From positions 1 through 64,000 of the forward strand of contig NZ_FMCU01000018.1 of the NCBI RefSeq assembly GCF_900091525.1: a DNA stretch of 64,000 nucleotides, written 5' to 3'. Positions within the stretch are counted from its first letter, which is position 1. Each line of letters starts with the position of its first letter. Below are positions 21,757 through 30,150 of the stretch, piece by piece. The stretch comes from Micromonospora matsumotoense (lineage in GTDB: Bacteria > Actinomycetota > Actinomycetes > Mycobacteriales > Micromonosporaceae). The position numbers were made by a program, and so were the translations under genes. The notes below the pieces were generated by a model that had not been told where the DNA came from, searched no databases, and saw only the letters and a program-made list of their open reading frames with translations.

Positions 21757-22704
21757 ATGACGGCGCTCGACGCGGTCTCGGTCCACCTTCCCCAACGCCG
21801 GGTCCCGATCGAGAGTCTGGCCGGCCCGCTGGAACTGACCGACATGCAGGTCCGGCTGTTCCGCCGGTTCCACGGTCTGGACCAGGTGCGCCGCGATCCC
21901 GACCTGTCGCTGCACGACCTGCTGCGGCACGCCGCGACCGGGCTCACCGCCCTGCACGGGCAGGAGCACCGGGTCCGGTTCGTCCTGTACGGGCGGGCGT
22001 TCCCCGTCGTCACGCCGTACCCGGTCAACCCGCTGCACGACGTCTGCCGCGCGCTGGGGCTCGGTCATGCGGTCGCCTTCACCCTGACCCAGCAGTCCTG
22101 TGCCAGCGCGTTGCTCGCGATCGAGATGGCCGGCCGGCTCCTGGCCGCCGAACCACCCGGGCGGCACGGGCCGGACGACGGTCCGTTGGCGCTGGTCCTC
22201 ACCGGGGAGAAGGCGTTCACCCGGGACGCCCAGTTCATCCCGGAGACCTCGGTCTTCAGCGAGGGGGCGTCCGCGTGCCTGGTCAGCGCCGACGGGCCCC
22301 GGGACCGGCTGCTCGGCTACGCGTGCGCGCAACGGGGCGAGTTCGACGTCGCCGGTGGCGCGTCCGGCGCCCAGTTCCAGCGCGAGTACCGGCCGGCGCT
22401 GGCCGAGGTGATCGCGCGGGCCCTGACCGTGGCCGGGGTGGCCCTCGACGACATCCGGCTGGTCCTGCCGCACAACGTCAACGTCGTGACCTGGCACCGG
22501 CTGTGTCGGCTGATCGGGCTCCCCCGCGACCGGGTGCTGCTGGACAACGTCCGGGAGACCGGCCACGTCTTCTGCGCGGACGCGTTCGCCAACTACCTGA
22601 CGGCACGCGAGCGCGGCCTGCTGAACCCGGGTGACCGCTACCTGGTCGCCGCCGTCGGGGCCGGCGACGGCGCGACCTTCGCCGCGATGGTCTTCGCCCA
22701 CTGA
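21757..22704 (+). CDS. KAS III-like (FabH-type) acyltransferase/ketosynthase with altered triad
   Basis: A 315-residue thiolase-fold protein. The nucleophile Cys is in TQQSCASALLAI (about residue 115) and the first His in LPHNVNVVTW. The third FabH residue, Asn in the GNTS motif, is replaced: the region reads NVRETGHVFCADAFAN, offering His instead. Such C-H-x variants of FabH often transfer acyl groups to O or N rather than condense with malonyl-ACP (CerJ-type knowledge). The gene is followed after 56 bp by a second, more degenerate relative on the same strand, suggesting the pair works as a heterodimer. The ribosome site is weak, so the exact start is less sure. Confidence 0.87.
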   Translation: MTALDAVSVHLPQRRVPIESLAGPLELTDMQVRLFRRFHGLDQVRRDPDLSLHDLLRHAATGLTALHGQEHRVRFVLYGRAFPVVTPYPVNPLHDVCRALGLGHAVAFTLTQQSCASALLAIEMAGRLLAAEPPGRHGPDDGPLALVLTGEKAFTRDAQFIPETSVFSEGASACLVSADGPRDRLLGYACAQRGEFDVAGGASGAQFQREYRPALAEVIARALTVAGVALDDIRLVLPHNVNVVTWHRLCRLIGLPRDRVLLDNVRETGHVFCADAFANYLTARERGLLNPGDRYLVAAVGAGDGATFAAMVFAH

Positions 22705-22760
22705 CCACGTGCCGCAGGGACCCGGTCGGTGCGCGCCGACCGGTGTGAGGAAGGAGAGCC

Positions 22761-23771
22761 GTGCCGGCAGCCCCGTCGACCGACCTGCACCTGATCCGGG
22801 CCGCCCGGCGGCCCTTCACCGGACCGGCCGCGCTGCTGCACGACCCGGTCCACCGGGACCAGTCCCGGCGCTACCTGACGGACCTGGCCCGGCAGGACGG
22901 GCGGGAGGTGCCGGCCGGCCTGTTCGACACGGCGTCCGAGTCGCTGGGTCAGTCCTACGCGGAGATGGCCGAGGCGTTGATCGGGGCGCTCCTCGCGCCG
23001 GACGAACCGGTGGACCTGCTCGTCCTGGCGTTCTCCCGACACGACATGCTGCCCGGCCGGGCCACCGCCACCTACCTGAGCCACGTCTGCCCGGGGACCC
23101 CGCTGTCGTTCGCCCTCTGCGACCAGGGCCCGGCGGCGGCCTTCAGCGCGCTGCGGCTGGCACACGCGTACGCGGCGTCCGGCGGTTGCCGGCGGTTCCT
23201 GCTGATCGTCGTCGAGCAGACCGTCCTGCCCTACGCCACGTCGACCCCCGGCCCGGCCCGGCACCAGGGAGTCGCCCTGCTGTTCCGCACCACCGGGCAG
23301 GACACTGCCGCACCGGGCGCGCACCCGGTGCCGCCCGACGCTGCCACCGCAGCGGAGCCGGCGGGCCTCCCGGTGGGGCAGGGCACCGACTCCGCCGGTC
23401 CGGCGGGGTCCACCGGGGACGTCGTGGGCGCTTCGGCCCGGGTGGGCGTCGTCCGCCAGCACCCGGACGTGGCGGCTGACGAGGTCGCCGCGCTGGCCGC
23501 GTCCGAACTGGCCGCGCTGGCGGCCGGGCGTCCCGACGTCCGGGTGGTGCTGAGCGCCGACCTCGCCGCGGCCTGGCCGGCGCACCCCGTCGAGGGGGTG
23601 ACCGTCACGCCGCCGGGACAGCCGACCACCGGCCTGTGGTGGACCCTGCTGGGCCGGCTGACCGACCAGCCGGGCCGGTCCCGGCCGGTGGTGGCCGCCG
23701 ACTACGACCCCGACCTGCGCTACCTCTGCCTGGTCACCTGGGAGGACGCCGCCACCGCGGACGACGGGTGA
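22761..23771 (+). CDS. Degenerate KAS III/thiolase-fold protein
   Basis: A 336-residue protein starting at GTG after AAGGAGAG. It shows the thiolase-like layout: a first half with LLVLAFSRHDML and the buried-helix region FALCDQGPAAAFSALRLAHAYA. There a Cys precedes the helix, though not in the usual CASG/CSS setting. The middle (about 190-235) is a low-complexity Ala/Gly/Pro insert. The C-terminal half lacks recognisable PHQAN and GNTS motifs. It is probably a non-catalytic or chain-length-factor-like partner of the preceding KAS III-like protein. Its stop codon is the first base triplet of a 40-bp duplication. Confidence 0.75.
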   Translation: MPAAPSTDLHLIRAARRPFTGPAALLHDPVHRDQSRRYLTDLARQDGREVPAGLFDTASESLGQSYAEMAEALIGALLAPDEPVDLLVLAFSRHDMLPGRATATYLSHVCPGTPLSFALCDQGPAAAFSALRLAHAYAASGGCRRFLLIVVEQTVLPYATSTPGPARHQGVALLFRTTGQDTAAPGAHPVPPDAATAAEPAGLPVGQGTDSAGPAGSTGDVVGASARVGVVRQHPDVAADEVAALAASELAALAAGRPDVRVVLSADLAAAWPAHPVEGVTVTPPGQPTTGLWWTLLGRLTDQPGRSRPVVAADYDPDLRYLCLVTWEDAATADDG

Positions 23772-23848
23772 CGACTCCGGCCCGACAGGCGACGGGCGAC
23801 CCGACCGGTGACGACTCCGGCCCGACAGGCGACGGGCGACCCGACCGG
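23769..23848. repeat. Exact 40-bp tandem duplication covering a stop codon
   Basis: Units 23769-23808 and 23809-23848 are identical and begin TGACGACTCCGGCCCGACAG. The first three bases are the stop of the preceding gene. A third start of the unit (TGAC) follows. It separates convergent genes and reflects a recent duplication. Confidence 0.9.
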
Positions 23849-23869
23849 TGACCACCCCGCGCCGGCTGG

Positions 23870-24895
23870 TCAGAGCCCGGCGGCCAGGGCGGTCCGGACG
23901 AAGGCACACAGCCGGGCGTTCGCCTCGCCCGTGCCGACGGTGATCCGCACCCCCGCGCCGGGGATCGCCATCACCAGGATGCCGGCCTCGCGGGCCCGGT
24001 CGGCGAACGGCGTCGCCCGCTCCCCCAGCGGCAGCCAGACGAAGTTCGCCTCGCTGGGGGCCACGGTGAGGCCGAGGCCGCGCAGGTCGTCGATCAGCCG
24101 GCTACGCGACACCGCCAGCTCGGCGCAGCGCCGGGTCAGCTCGGGGGTGACCGCCTCGTCCAGGCTCGCCACCGCCGCCGCCTGGGCCAGGCTGTTCGGG
24201 AAGAACACCGCGCCCGTCATCGCGGCCAGCGGCGTCACCCGGGGTGGCACCACCGCGTACCCGACGCGCAGCGCGGCCAGCCCGTACGCCTTGGAGAAGG
24301 TCCGCAGGACGCAGACGTTACCGTGGGCGCGGTAGAGGTCCATCCCGTCGGGCACCTGCGGATCGGTGACGAACTCCCGGTACGCCTCGTCGATGATGAC
24401 CGGCACGTCGGCCGGGACCCGGGCCAGGAAGTCCTCGATCTCGTCGCGGTGCAGCACCGCCCCGGTCGGGTTGTTGGGGTTGCACAGCAGCACACACCGG
24501 GTCTGGTCGGTCACGGCGGCGGCCATCGCGGGCAGGTCGTGGCGGTAGCCGTCCATCGGCACGGGCACGCCCCGGGCCCCGACGTTGCGGATGATCAGCG
24601 GGTAGCCCTCGAAGGACAGCGCCGGGTGGACCACCTCCGGTTTCGGCCCGAGGGCCTGCACGAGGTGCTGGCACAGCCCGGCCGAGCCGGGCCCGACGAG
24701 GATCGCCTCCGGCCCCACGCCCAGCCGCGCCGACAACGCGCCCACCAGGGCCGACGAGGTACGGTCCGGATACCGCTGGAGCGCGCCGGCCCCGTTCTCG
24801 ACGATCCGCCGGATGCTCGGCAGCGGCGGGTAGGGCGTCTCGTTCATCGACAGGTCGGCCGGCGGCTGGGTGCCGACCGTGGTCGCAGTGCTCAT
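23870..24895 (-). CDS. HisC-like PLP aminotransferase (class I/II)
   Basis: A 341-residue fold-type I aminotransferase close to histidinol-phosphate aminotransferase. Seen are MNETPYPPLPSIR (the NExP opening of HisC), CNPNNPTG, IIDEAYREF and the PLP-binding Lys in TFSKAYGLAALRVGY; a phosphate-binding Arg lies in GAGVRITVG. It is the last gene of a five-gene operon, its ATG overlapping the stop of the FAD monooxygenase (ATGA). In that setting it more likely makes or removes an amine on the pathway intermediate, or supplies a precursor, than serves histidine synthesis. Substrate cannot be read from the sequence. Confidence 0.92.
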   Translation of the reverse strand: MSTATTVGTQPPADLSMNETPYPPLPSIRRIVENGAGALQRYPDRTSSALVGALSARLGVGPEAILVGPGSAGLCQHLVQALGPKPEVVHPALSFEGYPLIIRNVGARGVPVPMDGYRHDLPAMAAAVTDQTRCVLLCNPNNPTGAVLHRDEIEDFLARVPADVPVIIDEAYREFVTDPQVPDGMDLYRAHGNVCVLRTFSKAYGLAALRVGYAVVPPRVTPLAAMTGAVFFPNSLAQAAAVASLDEAVTPELTRRCAELAVSRSRLIDDLRGLGLTVAPSEANFVWLPLGERATPFADRAREAGILVMAIPGAGVRITVGTGEANARLCAFVRTALAAGL

Positions 24896-26172
24896 CGTCG
24901 CTCACTTCGTTGCGGGGCCGGGACGGGCGAATGGGCGTGCCGGTCGGCGAGCACGCCGAGCTGGTACATCCGGTCGACCAGGGACAGCGGCCGGACGTTC
25001 GTGCCGGACAGGTTGCCGGCGGTCAGCCCGAGCAGCCGGGGGTTCGCCGCGGTGCGCCGCATCATCCGCGCCCCGAGCAGCCGGGGCAGCCCCGACACGC
25101 TGGTGATCATGCGGGCGGCGTTGTGGCTGACCGTGGCGACGTGGTCGAGGTGGGGGCGGCGGGCGGTGTCGAAGTCCCGCAGCGCCCGGTCCACCCCGGC
25201 GTCGTCCGGGCGGTCACCGGTGGCGGTGAGGGTGGCTGCCAGGGTCTCGGCATCGGTGAGGGAGCTGTTGACGCCCTGGGCCGCCATCGGGTGCACCGCG
25301 TGGGCGGCCTCGCCGACGAGGGCGAGCCCCGGTACGGTCAACCGCGCCGCCCGCAGCCGGTAGACCGCGAGGAGCTGCCGCCGGTGCAGGTTGGCCCGCA
25401 GCGCCGTCCCCAGCGGCCGGATCGCGGGCACCTCGGCGAGCAGCCGGTCACACCAGTCGGCCAGGTCGGCCGCGCTGCGGCCCCGGAACTCGTCCGGGGT
25501 CACCTGGACATAGAGCCGGCAACGCCCACGGGGCAGCGGATAGACCAGGCAGAGCCCCCGGTCGGTGCGGTAGGCCGACACCTCGTCGGCCACCTCCACC
25601 CCGGTCACGTCGAAGGCCACCAGGCCGTGCGGGTACTCCCGCCGCTCGACGTCGATGCCGACGGCCCTTCGCAGCGGCGAGGACATCCCGTCGGCGGCGA
25701 CCACCAGCGCCGCCCGGATCTCCTGCTCGCCGTCGCGGCCGGTGACCCGGACCCCGGTGACCCGGCCGTCGGCGGCGCGCAGCGGGCCGGTGACCCGTTG
25801 CCCCCAACGGATCTCGACGGCGGCGGGCAGCCCGTCGGCGAGCACGCCGCGCAGGTCGCCGTAGTCGGCGCAGAGGATCTGCCGGTGCCGCCCCGGCAGG
25901 GTGCGGTAGTCGAGGGCGAGCAACGGGCTGCCGTGCGGGTCGCGGATGGCCAGTTGGTCGACCGGGCACGCGCCGGTGGCCCGCAGGGCGTCGAGCACGC
26001 CCCAGCCGTCGAGGATGCGTACCGTCTCGGGTTGGAGGATCTCGCCCTTCGCGATCGACGCGGGGGTGCGTTGCCGGTCGAGCACGAGCACCCGCAGCCC
26101 GCGTGCGCCGAGCGCCCGGGCGGCGGCCAGGCCACCGGCTCCGGCCCCCACCACGACGACGTCGGCGCTCAT
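24892..26172 (-). CDS. FAD-dependent monooxygenase/epoxidase-like
   Basis: A 426-residue flavoprotein of the PHBH/UbiH superfamily. It has the N-terminal dinucleotide fold VVVVGAGAGGLAAARAL, the DG motif VVAADGMSSPLRRAVG and the GD motif region LVGEAAHAVHPMAAQGVN, in which the usual Asp is Glu. The C-terminus (about 350-400) is helix-rich. It lies between the cyclase-like and aminotransferase genes with 4-bp overlaps on both sides. In bacterial terpenoid clusters this type often epoxidises the terminal alkene before cyclisation (for example in phenalinolactone-type pathways); that role is inferred here from neighbours. Hydroxylation is the alternative. Confidence 0.9.
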   Translation of the reverse strand: MSADVVVVGAGAGGLAAARALGARGLRVLVLDRQRTPASIAKGEILQPETVRILDGWGVLDALRATGACPVDQLAIRDPHGSPLLALDYRTLPGRHRQILCADYGDLRGVLADGLPAAVEIRWGQRVTGPLRAADGRVTGVRVTGRDGEQEIRAALVVAADGMSSPLRRAVGIDVERREYPHGLVAFDVTGVEVADEVSAYRTDRGLCLVYPLPRGRCRLYVQVTPDEFRGRSAADLADWCDRLLAEVPAIRPLGTALRANLHRRQLLAVYRLRAARLTVPGLALVGEAAHAVHPMAAQGVNSSLTDAETLAATLTATGDRPDDAGVDRALRDFDTARRPHLDHVATVSHNAARMITSVSGLPRLLGARMMRRTAANPRLLGLTAGNLSGTNVRPLSLVDRMYQLGVLADRHAHSPVPAPQRSERR

Positions 26173-27869
26173 CGGGCGACCGCGCCGGGCGCGACGCCGG
26201 CCCGCCCGGCGATGGCACGCCGGTATTCACCGAGCGCCCGCAGCGCGACCGCCTGGGTGATCACCGCGTTGGGGTAGCGCAGGTGGTGACGGATGTAGTT
26301 GCAGACCCGGGTGGGTGGCCAGCCGCCGTCCGGCCCGACCGAGGCCAGCAGCCAGCCGACTCCCCGGTCGACCGCGTCGGCGTGCCCGGGGTCACCGGTG
26401 GCCAACAACCCCTGGACGGCCCAGCCGGTCTCCTCGACCGACCCGGCGGTGCCGTCGCCCGGCCCCCACGACCCGTCCGGCAGTTGGGTGTCGCGCAGCC
26501 AGCCGGCCGCCCGACGGACCACGTCGTGCCGGGCGTGCCCGACCCGGGACAGCGCCGCCACCACCACGGCCGTGCCCGAGGTGTGGTCGCGGTACCAGAG
26601 GTTCTCGAACGTGCCGTCGGGCCGCTGGGCGGTCAGCAGCCAGGCCGCGGCGGACGCCACCGCCGGGTCGTCGTCGGGGCGGCCGGCCTCGTGCAGGGCG
26701 AGCACGGCCTGGCTGGTGATGGCGGGGCAGGGCCCGTCGTTGGCGAGCTTGGTGTCGCGCACCCACAGGCTCCACGAGCCCCGGGTGTCCTGCCGGCCGA
26801 CGAGCCAGGCCAGGCCGCTGCGCAGCACCGGGTCGGCGGCGGCGTCGGGGTAGCCGGCGAGCGCCGCGAGGATCTCGGCGGACTCCAGGGTCACCGGCCA
26901 GCCGCCCACGTTGGAGTAGCTCCACCCGCCCGGCGGCACGTCCAGCACCGTGAACGCGGCCGGCTTCCGGGTGGCGTGGAAGAATTCCCGGGTCGGGCCC
27001 AGCCGGGGGTCGGCGGCGTAGCCGGCGGCGATCAGCCCGGTCACCGCATACCCGGAGCGGGTCAGGTCCAGGTTGGTCACCGCGTCCCAGGCGCCGTCGG
27101 GGCGGACCGCGCGACGCAGCCAGCCGACGACGGCCGCCGCGATGTCCGGGGCCTCGCCCGAGCGGGCCAGGCCGAGCAGCACCAGGGCGGCGGGCCACGG
27201 GTCCTCGCTCAACGCGCCGGTACGGCCCTCGTGGTCGTAGATCGCGCGCAGCAGCCGCAGCGCCGCCGGGCGGGCCCGACGCAGGGTGGCCCGGCGCAGC
27301 CGGCCGGTGGGCAGTAGGTCCGCCTGCATCAGGGCCAGCCCGATGAACGGCGCGGTACGGAACGACAGGCGCTGCCGGCGGACCCGGTCGAACAGCACGA
27401 TCTCCAACGGCAGCCGACGCAGCGGACCGGCCTCGGCGGTCATCCCGGCCAGGGTGAGCAGTTGGCGGCAGAGCAGCGAGATGGCCGGGTCGGTCACCGT
27501 GTCGACGCCACCCATCGCGGCCAGCCGGGCCCGGCCGGCGGCGATCGCCTCGGCGCTGGCCTCCGGCGCGGTCAGGGCCAGTGCCGCAACCGCGACGGCG
27601 GTGGCGACGACCTCGCTGTCGGCCCCCACCACGCCACCCCAGCCGCCGTCGTCGTGCTGCTGCCGGCGCAGCCATCCGGTGCCGGCGTCGACGAGGTCGG
27701 CGCTGCCCACCGGGTCGGCGGCGTGCAGGGCGGCGACCGTGCCCGCGGTGCCCAGCACCGAGGCCGGCGGGTCGTCGCCGAAGACCCCGTCGGGGCGCTG
27801 CCGGCGCAGCAGTGCCTCGGCGCCGTTGCTGATGGCCCCGTCGAGGGCCTCGGTGGACACAGTGGTCAT
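26169..27869 (-). CDS. Squalene-hopene-cyclase-like protein lacking the DxDD motif
   Basis: A 566-residue alpha/alpha-barrel protein with prenyltransferase/squalene-oxidase repeats. QW-like motifs are seen at QRPDGVFG (about 24), QQHDDGGWGG (70), RPDGAWDAV (256), QDTRGSWSLW (360), QRPDGTF (415), QLPDGSWG (462) and a SHC-like tail CNYIRHHLRYP (523). The catalytic acid motif PDVDDTA of hopene cyclases should follow the PGGWSYSN strand. Residues 322-331 read GGWPVTLESA instead, so three Asp residues are replaced and only a Glu remains. No DxDD exists elsewhere in the protein. It is translationally coupled to the UbiA gene before it and the FAD gene after it. It may use another acid, assist an epoxide-triggered cyclisation, or be non-catalytic. 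Confidence 0.88.
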   Translation of the reverse strand: MTTVSTEALDGAISNGAEALLRRQRPDGVFGDDPPASVLGTAGTVAALHAADPVGSADLVDAGTGWLRRQQHDDGGWGGVVGADSEVVATAVAVAALALTAPEASAEAIAAGRARLAAMGGVDTVTDPAISLLCRQLLTLAGMTAEAGPLRRLPLEIVLFDRVRRQRLSFRTAPFIGLALMQADLLPTGRLRRATLRRARPAALRLLRAIYDHEGRTGALSEDPWPAALVLLGLARSGEAPDIAAAVVGWLRRAVRPDGAWDAVTNLDLTRSGYAVTGLIAAGYAADPRLGPTREFFHATRKPAAFTVLDVPPGGWSYSNVGGWPVTLESAEILAALAGYPDAAADPVLRSGLAWLVGRQDTRGSWSLWVRDTKLANDGPCPAITSQAVLALHEAGRPDDDPAVASAAAWLLTAQRPDGTFENLWYRDHTSGTAVVVAALSRVGHARHDVVRRAAGWLRDTQLPDGSWGPGDGTAGSVEETGWAVQGLLATGDPGHADAVDRGVGWLLASVGPDGGWPPTRVCNYIRHHLRYPNAVITQAVALRALGEYRRAIAGRAGVAPGAVAR

Positions 27870-28903
27870 GACACGTCCTCCAGGGCGGCGCGACGGGGGG
27901 TGGCCAGGGCCAGCGCCGGTCGCCCGGTGCCGAGTTCGTGCCGGGCGCGCATCAGGTGCTGGGCCCACCAGGTCAACCCGACCATCGGCAGCACCAGCAG
28001 CAGTTGCATGCCGATGCCGAGCCGCAGCCCGACCAGGGCCGAGGCCAGCACCACCCGCTCGACGACCAGGACGGAGTGCGCCCGCAACGCCACCACGACG
28101 GGCATGTCCGCGCGGTGCGCCACGAGCGGCGTCAACGCGACGACCCCCAGGACCAGGACGACCAGCAGCGTGGCCAGGTAGCCGACCCGGCCGTCCGGCC
28201 CGGCCAGCAGCCCGGCGGTGAGCGCGGCGACGACGGTCACGGCGTAGAGCGCCAGCACCGTGCGGACCGCGAACGGCGCACCCCGGCGTACCGGCAGCGT
28301 GCGGTAGCCACCGGCCCGGTCCCCGTCGATGTCGCGCAGCGCACCGACCAGGTTGGACATCGTGTCGTGCGACCAGAACGCGACCATCGCCGCGAGCAGC
28401 ACCGGCACCGTCGACCCGGGGTCCGCGGAGAGCCCGACGGTCAGCGCCCCGTAGAGCAGGGCGATCGCGCCGAGCGCGCCCCGGACCAGGTTCCCGGCGA
28501 TACCGCGCGCCTTGCACCAGCGGCTGTAGGCGACGATGCCGAACGCGGCGAGCACCGCGGCCGAGGTGGTGCCCCACCCGCCGAGCACCGCCAGCAGCGC
28601 GAGGACCGCGAAGCAGATGCCGCCGCACCACGACGCCGTGCGGGCGCCCAGCCGGCCGGACGGGATCGGCCGGTGCGGCTTGCTGCCGGCGTCGAGTTCC
28701 CGGTCGAAGTAGTCGCCGAGGTAGTGGCCGCCGAGCCAGCCGGCGGTCGGAGCGGCCCAGGCCGACGCGAGCAACCAGGGGTGGTGCGGGCCGTCGGCCA
28801 GGGCCGCTCCGGCGAGCCCGACCAGCCCGACATACCAGAGGGTGTACGGCCGCCAGGTCTCGACGTGGGCCCGCAGCGCGCGTACGGCGCCGGCTGTGCT
28901 CAC
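27866..28903 (-). CDS. UbiA-family membrane prenyltransferase or terpene cyclase
   Basis: A 345-residue polytopic membrane protein with eight or nine hydrophobic helices. The first Asp-rich motif is GDYFDRELDAGSKPHRP (Asp64, Asp67, Asp71, a variant of NDxxDxxxD) and the second is LRDIDGDRAGGYRTLP. Both bind Mg2+ and diphosphate. Members either prenylate an acceptor or cyclise the isoprenoid. The GTG at 28903 overlaps the stop of the polyprenyl synthase (GTGA), so substrate production and use are coupled. An aromatic acceptor is not evident in the window, so a cyclase role deserves equal weight. Confidence 0.92.
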   Translation of the reverse strand: MSTAGAVRALRAHVETWRPYTLWYVGLVGLAGAALADGPHHPWLLASAWAAPTAGWLGGHYLGDYFDRELDAGSKPHRPIPSGRLGARTASWCGGICFAVLALLAVLGGWGTTSAAVLAAFGIVAYSRWCKARGIAGNLVRGALGAIALLYGALTVGLSADPGSTVPVLLAAMVAFWSHDTMSNLVGALRDIDGDRAGGYRTLPVRRGAPFAVRTVLALYAVTVVAALTAGLLAGPDGRVGYLATLLVVLVLGVVALTPLVAHRADMPVVVALRAHSVLVVERVVLASALVGLRLGIGMQLLLVLPMVGLTWWAQHLMRARHELGTGRPALALATPRRAALEDVS

Positions 28904-29919
28904 GCCGTCTCGCTCGTCATCCAGTGCGCGATGCCGGTGAGCACGTCGGCGCTGGCGGAGGGGGCGAGCGCGGTCAGCTCCGCCAGGGCCCGCTCGGCGT
29001 GCCCCGCCATCTGCCGCCGGGCGCCCTGCACCGCGTCGACCTCGTCGAGCAGGCCGGCGACCCACTCGACGTCCCCCGGGCCGGCGCCGCGCCGGTGCAG
29101 CACCGCCATCAGCTCCACTCTGGAGGTGTCGGTGGCCGCGTCGTAGGCGAGCAGCAGCGGCAGGGTCGGTCGGCCGTTGTTGAGGTCGCTGGTCGCCGGC
29201 TTGCCGGTCTGTTCCGGAGTGGCCACGTAGGACAGCAGGTCGTCGCGGATCTGGAAGGCGATGCCGAGGTGTTCGCCGTAGCGGGCCAGGCCGGCGGCGA
29301 GCTGCGGGTCGGCGCCGCCGAGCAGCGCGCCGACGTGGCACACGGCGCGGAACAGCGCGCCGGTCTTCAACCGGATCATCTCCCGGTAGTGCCGGGCGCC
29401 CGCGTCCAGGTCGCCGACCAGTTGCGTTTCGAGCATCTGGCCCCGGCACAGGTCCCGGCCCGCCTCGGCCAGGGCCGCGACGGCGGCGGCGACGTGTCCG
29501 GGGGGCACCGCCGCACCGCATTCCACAATGGACTGAAAGGCCGTGAAGATGAGGTGGTCGCCCACCACGATGGCACTGGGGATACCGAAGGCGACCGGCA
29601 CCGCCGGGCGGCCCCGCCGCAGCGTGTCGGCGTCGATGATGTCGTCGTGCACGAGCGTCGCGACGTGGAGGTACTCCATCCCCAGCGCGGCGGGCAGGAC
29701 GTCGGACGGCGACCCGCCCACCGCCTCCGCCGCGTGCAGCGTCATCATCGGACGGAGCAGCTTGCCCGCCGGCAGCAGGGCGTACCGGGCGATCCCGACC
29801 AACTGGTCGGCCGTCTCCGGCCACCGACGCGCGAACTCCGCGTGCAGCAGCCGCCCCGATTCACTACGGGCAAGGTCGTCGATAAAGGGCGGAAATCGAG
29901 TAAAGCCAGTAACCGTCAT
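28900..29919 (-). CDS. Polyprenyl diphosphate synthase (E-type, GGPP-like)
   Basis: Makes the linear isoprenoid substrate from IPP and an allylic diphosphate. The 339 residues include RPMMTLHAAEAVGG, the first Asp-rich motif HDDIIDAD (Asp92, 93, 96), KTGALF and the second motif QIRDDLLSY. Residues 4 and 5 positions before the first motif are small (Thr, Ala), which in this family permits chains longer than C15, so geranylgeranyl or longer is expected. The ATG at 29919 follows GAAAGGG. It is the first gene of the operon running down to 23870. A plausible promoter lies at 29966-29994. Confidence 0.94.
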   Translation of the reverse strand: MTVTGFTRFPPFIDDLARSESGRLLHAEFARRWPETADQLVGIARYALLPAGKLLRPMMTLHAAEAVGGSPSDVLPAALGMEYLHVATLVHDDIIDADTLRRGRPAVPVAFGIPSAIVVGDHLIFTAFQSIVECGAAVPPGHVAAAVAALAEAGRDLCRGQMLETQLVGDLDAGARHYREMIRLKTGALFRAVCHVGALLGGADPQLAAGLARYGEHLGIAFQIRDDLLSYVATPEQTGKPATSDLNNGRPTLPLLLAYDAATDTSRVELMAVLHRRGAGPGDVEWVAGLLDEVDAVQGARRQMAGHAERALAELTALAPSASADVLTGIAHWMTSETA

Positions 29920-29965
29920 AGCGTGTCGACCCTTTCGCAAAGGCTCGGCCCAGCCGCCACGCGAG

Positions 29966-29994
29966 ACGTTACCTGCCGGTCCCGCCCTGAACAA
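29966..29994 (-). promoter_or_regulatory. Promoter of the terpenoid operon
   Basis: On the minus strand, TTGTTC (29994-29989), a 17-bp spacer and TAACGT (29971-29966) fit a vegetative-type promoter. The expected start is about 40 bp before the ATG at 29919. The further upstream sequence to 30060 is unusually AT-rich for this window. The 231-bp gap to the methyltransferase gene holds no reading frame I support. Confidence 0.55.
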
Positions 29995-30150
29995 CCATCG
30001 GAAAACCGCCCTGCCGATGGAGAAACACGAATGTCACGAATCAATTCACCATCAAATCGGTTGATGCCCAGAGAAATCCGCTGACCTGCTCACCGTGCGT
30101 CACACCGATCGACGGGATTCGGTACGAACGTCGGATCACCGGCCGCCGGA

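Noticed and set aside
23870..24895. Histidine biosynthesis gene hisC
   Set aside because: No other his genes are near and it is coupled to terpenoid genes; a pathway-specific aminotransferase is more likely.
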